Below the pieces are notes generated by a model. The model did not search any database and was not told the DNA's origin. It saw only the letters and a program-made list of their open reading frames with translations. From Scolanthus callimorphus (taxonomy: Eukaryota; Cnidaria; Anthozoa; Actiniaria; Edwardsiidae): a stretch of 64,000 bases of DNA. Position numbers and translations under genes: made by a program. The DNA lies in NCBI GenBank assembly GCA_033964015.1, contig CM066922.1, positions 20,942,507 to 21,006,506 of the forward strand, given 5' to 3'. Of the stretch, positions 22,101 to 31,100 are shown piece by piece; the first letter of the stretch is position 1; the number at the start of each line of letters is the position of its first letter.

Positions 22101-25100
22101 TCTGCTAGCTGCTTATATTAAACTAGGAAAGGTGGGTCCATTTCTATGTCATATTAGTTGTATATTGCACAGACTATGTGCAATGCAAAACAAGCACATT
22201 CCTATAAACTTGCAGCTATTCCCGGGGGGGGGGGGGGGGGGGGGGACTCCCCATATTCTCAGATGGGGGTGCTCGTCCTATCCCTTAGGGCATAAAATTG
22301 ACAGACGCGCTATCTCTTAGGGGTGTTTAATCAGCCCTATCCCTTAGGAGAGTCTCAGACCAATCCTTACCCAGAAATATATTGGTATTGACACCAGAAC
22401 CGATATTTACAAAGAAACTTGGTTGAAAACCCAAAAAAACCTAAAATTCGCTTTTATTTGTTTTGATCTGCCAAATTTGCTATCTTTTAGGTGAAACATT
22501 TGGCGGTCACCATGCCCATTTTGCTATCCCTTAGGGTCAAAATCAATTTTCCCGGGCAGCTATTAGTACCCTTTAGTTTTCAAGATAAGATTTATACAAA
22601 TCAAATGTGGAAGCGATTTACACTCTGGTATGCTTCACTGTATGATCTTAAGGATTTTAATTACATTAAGCTTATAATTTTCATACTGAGACATATGCTA
22701 AAGCTTAAGTGCAAGTTAAGCTTAAGCTTATAATTATATTTATACAGGAATGCAGTACTAAATGAAAGAAAAAACATCGTGCATAAGACTGTTGTTATTG
22801 TTGTTTAAGTGTTGGAATCACGTGAACCTTCTACAGCGTTAACTTTCTACAGTAAAAAGTAAACATGTACATACCTTCTGCTGGTGGTGCATTTATGGTT
22901 ACAACCATTGCTGTTGAGTAAATGAGAACTAGATCCAGAAACATATAAGTGAGTTGAAACGTGTAACAGCGCGACAACCTGCGAACAACTCGCGATCAAT
23001 AAACACCATATTTGGAAAGCATCAGGTTCTTCGTTTAGCCAATCAGCAACAGGAGATTTGATTAGTCATATTTTCTAAAAATAACGCGCGCGAACTCCTG
23101 ATAGATAGATAGAACTGACAACAGAACAGAAGCATAAAATGAGTTTAGTTCACTGTTTTACTTCCATGCTCAAAACCCAGCAAAAAGATTTTTTATCATA
23201 ACTTTTGCTGTTCTCGTAATGTGATTGACTACTGATTTGCCATGGTAAATAAGAGTGCAGACAACGCTGTTGCATCAACACGCGCGCGCGCGCTTCTAAA
23301 CCAACGGAAAACAGTTCGAATGCGCGTGCAATCCCAACGGAAAAGTCTTACGTGAATTTTGATTGGCTGCACGCAAGGACAGTGTTTTCCAAATATGGTG
23401 TTTAGTGATTGCGAGTTGTTCGCTGGTTGTCACATCAGATTCATTCGTCTGTTACACGTTTCAACTAAGTTATATGTTTCTGCTAGATCCCAATGCTTGA
23501 CACCAGAAAATCGTAAACACGATTATGACACTCGTTTATACCACAGTGACCCCAAAGGAGGACTTGTCAATGATTAATCAAACTGGTTACCAATCCCTAA
23601 CCACTCATGGGCAATACCGCTTTCATAAATTATCGTGGAAGCTTTTCTGGTTTCAACCATTGGGATTTAGTGTCTTCCTGGGGAATCGCGGAGCCAATAG
23701 CGGAGACCAGGCGCCCATTTTTCGAAAAGCCCAAGAACCTTTCGGGCCCGAGAAATCGCCAGAAAAGCCCGAAAAGCGGATGACGAATTTAGTGTTTCTC
23801 AAAACTCCCGAGTCTTTCGGCCCCGAGAAAATTGCGTCAGCTTTTTCCCGAAAAGTCTCGGGGCCGAAAAGTAGTCAAAGAATGGCGGCTGTAGCCGCTG
23901 TTGTTGTTCCTCTAAAGCAGAGAAAGTTTCAACTGAGAAGAGAATTAAAGGAAATGATAGTGGATATAGTGGAGCGATTTCGCTTGTCTAGGGAAAGAAT
24001 ATCGGCGAGCTCGTGTAACTTCTCGCAACTTTCTCCTCTGTTTCTCTGGGGTTCTTTTGCCTGAAAACACACGGCAACGCTTGCTACGCAGAGTGCGAAG
24101 CTTTCATCTTATTAGAAAACCTGGCGTAGCTTTTTTTGTGGAGAGGTGATCAATCAAGCAATGAATCAAGCATTCCGTGTTTCTCAAATACTTGAATAAA
24201 TTGCCCTAAAGTAGCTTTCACTAATATCTAGGGTGGTGACTAGGTCTAAAGGCGCGTATATAGATGGCCAGGGATCCGCAAGAATCGAATGACTGGCAAG
24301 GCGCTGGTCTAATGATTCTAATGATGGTGAGCCTGCCACTTCAACTGGTAACAGGTTCCATATTCTAACACTTCTTGGAAAAAATGAGTAGCTATGAGAT
24401 AGTGCACTAGAATACGTCTGCCTGTATTGGTAAAGATTTCGTCTAGATGGTCTTCGGTTTAGAAGACCATCTAGGTGTTCGCTAGGTTATTGTGGATTTT
24501 ATAAAATTGTCTTCAAGAGTGGGGTCATTAGCAATAGTGCTGGTGACGAAGCGTGCAGCGTTCTTCTGAACTTGCTCCAACTTATTGAAGTCCTTATCAG
24601 TGTGTGGTCTCCAAGCTGGGGAGGCGTATTCGAGGATAGGCGGACCATGGGAGAGTTTCAATAACGAAATTAGGAATCACATCATTCTTTCATCATTCCT
24701 CTCCGCTTTTCCTGTAGATTGGTGCTTTGAATGGAAGCGAGGAATACAGACTGGCGGTGAACCTGAATGCCGAAGTTAAAGGTACGCTATATACCATTGA
24801 TCTCTGCTACGTTTGGTAAAGGCAAGAAGGGTAGGAATCTAGTTTCCCAGTTTGGTGATCCTGAATCTGGTTTTGTCGCTGAAGAAAGGCATAATCCAAC
24901 CACGTCTTTCTCATTCCGGCTATTTAATTTTTAGTATAAATCAACTGAAAGTCTACAACAAATCTTGCATTTCTATTGGCCATCCAGGGGTTTCAATAGA
25001 AAGCGGCTAACGGCGGTGAACCACCGTCTACTTACTTCACTGCTGACCGCCTGTGTTGTAGAGACTATCTAGGCCGTTAAGAGACTTATTGAAATGTATT

Positions 25101-28100
25101 GTATTGATTTAGACCGGGCTACCTGTGTTACGGTGGGATGCCTGTGACGCGCGCATGCGCAGGAGAGAGTATTGTAACACGTTTCCTGTACGTTGGATTT
25201 TCGATAGTTTCGAGGAGAAATTCGTTGTTAGAAGTATTCATCGAGTAGAAATCGTAATAAATGTTGTGTTAACGACATTGTCTGGTAGCAGAGCAAGGTT
25301 TGTCAAGAGTTTTGGAGGATTTGGAGATCGGAACAGAGAAATGGAGAGAGCCAAACGCGAAAGAAAGTCGAGAAAAGATAAGGCGATTGCAAAAGGTGCT
25401 TACACTCGCGCGAAAACCAAAGTCCTTGCGTCACTGGAGAAAGGTGAGACTAGAATAACAGTATTAGACAAGCTCGGAGATTTGGCAGACGCCTTGAGAA
25501 CGTCGTGGAGGCGTACGGAAATTTAGAAGCTTGTTTGGAAGAGAACATGGAAACAGAGAAGTTGAAAACCATCGAGACAGAGCTTAATTCTATAGAAGTT
25601 GACTTTAATGAAGTAGATTCATCAGTGAATGAATTTTTGGCCAGATTATCGTCGAGTAGAACTGTTTCGAAGCCTGAATTGAGCAAATCCGAGCAAAGTA
25701 GAGTTGAGTTAGGGGAAGAACTTTCGAGAAGAGAAAAGGAACTGTTGGAAATTTCAAGGGAATTAGAGAAAACGTTTGCTGCCATAGAAAAGGGCATGAA
25801 TAAAGAGCTACAAGCTGCCAGGGGGGTAAAGGATAGTCAAAGTAGAGACCTTGGGAGAGGGTGAAGGAAGTTCTGTCTGAAGAAGTAATTTCCTCTACCC
25901 CAATTTCCAGTCAAAATCCCAAGCCTAAAGTTGATCCCCCTGCGACCCAATTATTGCCCCCTAAGGGTGCACCCGTAGCACCTGTATCAATCAGCCCCTC
26001 ATTATCACAATATGTTAGAGGATCTGATTCCAGAGTTCACCAATCGTCTGTGAATACCCAGTATTATCAATGTTCTGTTCCCACTCAAGAACCGTCATCC
26101 ATTGTATATCCCACTATACCATCACCATGCCCTACACAGGGGCCCCATCCAAGTCCCTCAAGCCAACCCCAGTCCTCTAGTGTGCAACAAAGTCCTATGA
26201 CAGTCCCATTAATGACCCCACTCCATAGTTATCAGTTACCAGAACACCAAGAAAGAACCCAAACACCCAGTGCCAGTCAGAGCCCCTCATGTACCCTTCC
26301 CAGCCATTACCAGTCCCAGTCCACCTCTGAGAGATCTTGTATTGACCATTCGCTTAAGAGAGTGAATATTCCCAAATTTTATGGTAACAAGAAGAATTAT
26401 GAGAGCTGGAAAGCAGCATTTGAGAGTTGCGTTGATAAAGCAAATGGCACGCCCGAGTATAAGCTGTTGCGTCTACGCGAGTGTTTACAGGGGGAACCAC
26501 TAAAGGTGGTTGAGAGTTTGGGGTTTTCCGAAGCAGCTTATGAAACCGCTAAGACTCGCTTAGAGCGTAAATATGGCGGGGTGCGTAGAGCATTGACATT
26601 GCGCTTAGAAGAATTGGATGAATTCAGACCAATCAGAGAAGGACATGAAAGAGATATCGAGAAATTTGTAGAATTGCTAGATGCCATAGTAGTAAACCTG
26701 ACCAAAGCAGGGCAACAGAGTGAACTTGGGAATGGGTCTCTGTACATAAACATTCAGCGTAAAATGAACAAGAATCTTTTGGCTAAGTACAAACAGTGGG
26801 TGTGTGATCATAAGAGGGAGGAAAATGTGAGGGTACTGGGGGAATTCCTTGAGAGGGAGGCTGAGCTTCTTACGACAGCATCAGAAACTATTACCGGGTT
26901 GCGCAAGGAGGGTGTTAGAAGGGACAAGGGATGGCCCCCCAAGGAGAGAACATTTTTCAGTGGTGGGGACCCCCCTGACAAGAAGAAAAACACCAAGGGA
27001 TGTAAAGTTTGTGGTGGGCAACATGGGATTTGGGCGTGTGATAGCTATAAGAAGATGGGTGTTAGCAAGCGTTGGGAAGTTGCTAAGGAACATAAACTAT
27101 GTTTTCGATGTCTCGCAGAGGGTCACCGGGGGGAGACATGTTCTCGTAGTAGGGTGTGCGCGCTCTCAGGATGCAGGTCTACTCATCATCGGTTATTGCA
27201 TGAAGATAAAGCAGATAATAGGGGCGAGGCGCAACCAAGAGCAGCAGATCTAGAAAATCGTGACCTGGACCCAGATGATAATAAGAGAGGACCGCCAGTC
27301 CCTGAACCTCCAAGTTCCCCCCCTGAAGAGAGACAAAGAGATAGAGTCCACGCCACTACGTTGTCAACTGATACTGAACCCAGAGAATTTGTAGCTCTCA
27401 GAACTGTACCTGTAATCTTGATAAGTGGAGATAAACAAATAAAGGTTAACGCCCTGTTAGATGACTGTAGTACCAGAACATATTTGAATGGTGATGTTGC
27501 GGCAGAACTTGGGCTTGAAGGCCAACCTCGTGAGATATCTGTAAACGTTTTGAATGAGAATCAAGCAACACTAGATACTTCAATAGTAGACTTTCAAATC
27601 AGTAGTGTTGACAAGAAAGTAACAAAGGATGTGTCTGCTTATACGACTAAGCGTGTGACTGGTAACATGAAAGTTGTAGACTGGAATAAGCATAAGTCTA
27701 AATGGAAACATCTCGAACAGATCACATTTCACAATGTAGGACCACGCCCTATTGTTGATATTTTGATTGGAGCAGACCAGTCAGACCTAATCTACTCAAT
27801 GCAAGATGTGAGAGGAGACCCAGGAGAACCAGTAGCCAGACTGACACCACTCGGCTGGACATGTATCGGGACGCCAACCCCTGGTTCTGGAGTGGCCCAA
27901 ACTAACTTTACCTTTTTCACGAGTGACACCCAGGATCTGAGTCAACTCATACGTCGTTACTGGGAGATTGATGAGGTGCCAGAGGCTACAACCGCAGTGC
28001 CAGAGGAGAAGCATGCCGTGGACGTTGTGTCAGACTCGCTCAGTTATGAAGGTGGTCGGTATACTGTGGGGGTGCCTTGGAAGCCAGACAAGTGTGAGTT

Positions 28101-31100
28101 GCCGGACAACTATGATATGGCTCTGAACCGCCTAAAGAACACCGAAAAACGGCTGCTGAGGTCATCAGAACTCGGACAGGCTTACAGTGACGTCATCAAG
28201 AAGTATCTGGAGCAGGGCTACATACGTAAGGTTACACCGGAGAAGAAAGATCATGGACAATGGCTGCTCCCACATTTTCCAGTGATTAGGTCTGATAAAT
28301 CCACGAGCAAGACAAGGCCTGTATTTGATGCATCCGCGAAGTACAAGGGAATTTCCTTGAATGATGCGATCCATCAGGGTCCAAAGTTACAGAATGACCT
28401 GTCGTTAGTGCTTCTGAGATTTCGAAGAAACCCTATCGCATTGATGTGTGATATAAAGGAGATGTACCTACAGATCAAGTTGAAGCCAGAAGATCGTCCC
28501 TATCACCGATTTTTGTGGAGAGACTTAGACGTTAGTAAGGATCCAGATGTGTATGAATTTGAACGTGTTGTCTTTGGCGTCAACTCCTCCCCATTCCAGG
28601 CACAGTTTGTGGCTCAGCAGCACGCCAAGAGACAAATGGAAGAATACCCACTCGCGACGGAGACAGTTTTGAAGAGTACCTATATGGATGACAGCATGGA
28701 CTCTGTTCCTGACGTTGAAACTGGTGTGAGATTGTATGATCAGTTATCACAGTTATGGGGATCCGCTGGTATGCACGCCCGCAAGTGGCTGTCAAACTCT
28801 TCTGACGTCCTACGCTATATTCCATTGGCTGATTGTGCTACCGAGGTTGATCTTGACAGAGGTGAACTACCACCTGTTAAGACTTTAGGAGTACTGTGGT
28901 TACCACAGGAAGATGTTTTTACATTTCATGTTCACAAGCCAACTGACGGTCCGCCCAAGACGAAGAGAGAGTTTCTGAGGAAGACAGCAACATTGTTTGA
29001 TCCTCTCGGTTTCTTGTCGCCTTATGTAATCCGTGCGAGAGTGCTACTGCAAGAGATGTGGGCCGCTGGCCTAGACTGGGATGATTGTTTGCCGCTAGAC
29101 CTACAGTCCAAGGTGGAGCGATGGTTCGATGAGCTTCAGGAGCTACCTACCCTTCATATTCCAAGATGCCTACAGTATAATGGCGAGGTTAAGTCCACGA
29201 TGCTGCATACATTTGTTGATGCCTCGCAGGAAGCTTATGGAGCGGCGGTGTATGTGCGACATGACTATGAAGATGGAACTGTAACAAGTCGACTTGCGGC
29301 CTCTAAGTCCCGTGTTGCTCCCCTTCAAGCAATCAGTATACCTCGCTTAGAGCTAATGGCCGCAGTTGTCGGGACGACACTTACAAAGTCAGTTGGCGAG
29401 AGCCTAGGGATCGACATGTCACAATGCACATTTTGGTCTGACAGTATGGATGTGCTGTACTGGGTCAGAGGAAAAAGCCGACAGTTCAAACCATTTGTCG
29501 CCAACCGTGTTGGTATGATCCAGAGTATGAGTGAACCGCAGCAGTGGAGGTATGTGCCAACTAAGGAGAACCCGGCAGACCTGCTGTCAAGAGGTTTAGT
29601 TGTGTCGACGCTACGAGAAGATGAGAAATGGTGGGAAGGTCCCTCTTTCTTAAAGAAGTCTTCAGGGGAATGGCCAGAGAACAAGGTCGAACCGAGAGGA
29701 GGTCCAGATATCGAAGCCAAGAAGCAGTTTCGCGAACCCATCGGAGATACAGCGGAAGTGTTTGTGGCAGTACTTGAGGAGGAAGATCGCCTTGACCCGA
29801 GAAGGTTCTCAAGCTGGGGAAGACTAACCAGAGTTTCAGCAAGAGTCATGCGCTTCATTGAGAATTGTCGTCTATCAAGTGACCTTCGAAAGACAGGAGC
29901 CATTACACCCGAAGAGATAAGACGAGAAGAGGTGAGATATATCAGAATCGCTCAAGAGCAGGAATTCATGGCTGAAGTGAAGGCCTTGAAAGCGGGAAAG
30001 GTGATACCGAATGGATCAAAGCTACTTCCACTCAAGCCAGTGATTGACGATGACGGAGTTCTAAGATGTGACGGAAGGCTTTGTCATGCAGATTATCTTT
30101 CATGGAAATGCGGTATCCTATGATATTACCACGTCACAGTTGGATAACGAAGTTGATAATCAAGAGTAGTCATGAGCAGAACAAGCACGGTGGTACTAAT
30201 CAGGTTCTTGCTCATTTGTCAGCCAAGTATTGGATCGTTTCAAGCCGTGAAGCCATTCGAGAGTGGGAAAGGGAGTGTATGACGTGCCGGAGAAAGAAGG
30301 CTTTGCCGTCCAAGCAAATCATGGCACCATTACCAGAGCCAAGGGCAAGACAGTCGTTACGCGCCTTTAATCAAGCGTCGGTCGATTTTGGAGGTCCATT
30401 TATTACTAAGCAAGGAAGAGGCAAGACTCGCCTCAAGAGATACTTGTGTCTATTCACATGTTTTGCAACACGAGCCGTTCATCTATAGCTTGCATATAGC
30501 CTGGACACTGACTCGTTTTTAAATGCGTTCTATCGTTTTGTGTCTCGCCGAGGACTACCCACCGATATGTGGAGTGATAACGGTACGAACTTTGTAGGCG
30601 GAGAAAACGAACTGAAAGAACTAGAGGAGTTAGACAGAGAGAAGATTCAGGATTCGACAGCGGCAATGGGAGTAAAGTGGCACTTCCAGCCCCCTCTGAG
30701 TCCTCATTTTAGTGGAGTACACGAAGTCATGATCAAGGCAGCGAAGAGGGCGATCCGTGCAATTCTCGGAGAAGCAGACATTACAGATGAAGAGTTGCTG
30801 AGTGCTGTTGTCGGCGCTGAAGGGCTAATCAACTCCCGGCCCTTGACGTACCAATCTACAGGTCTAGATGATGTGACACCACTAACGCCTAATCACTTCT
30901 TGCACGGGCAGATGGGTGGGAGATTTGCACCAGAGAGCACGGACACAACACTTTTCAATCCGCGCAAGAGATGGCGACGTGTCCAAGAACTCGTAAGGCA
31001 CTTTGGCACAGGTGGCTACGTGAGTGGCTTCCTGGGCTGAACAAGAGAAGCAAGTGGCTTAGAGATCAGCGCAAACTTGAAGTCGGAGAGGTAGTAGTTG

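Noticed and set aside
23525..24064. 179-codon open frame on the plus strand
   Set aside because: Its first third is the dispersed repeat also found at 15979-16204. The rest has repeated ESFGPEK-type sequence from a low-complexity duplication and no recognisable domain.
25125..25340. Open frame running through the 5' LTR and into Gag
   Set aside because: The same frame start occurs in the 3' LTR. It lies upstream of the Gag ATG at 25341 and is LTR sequence.
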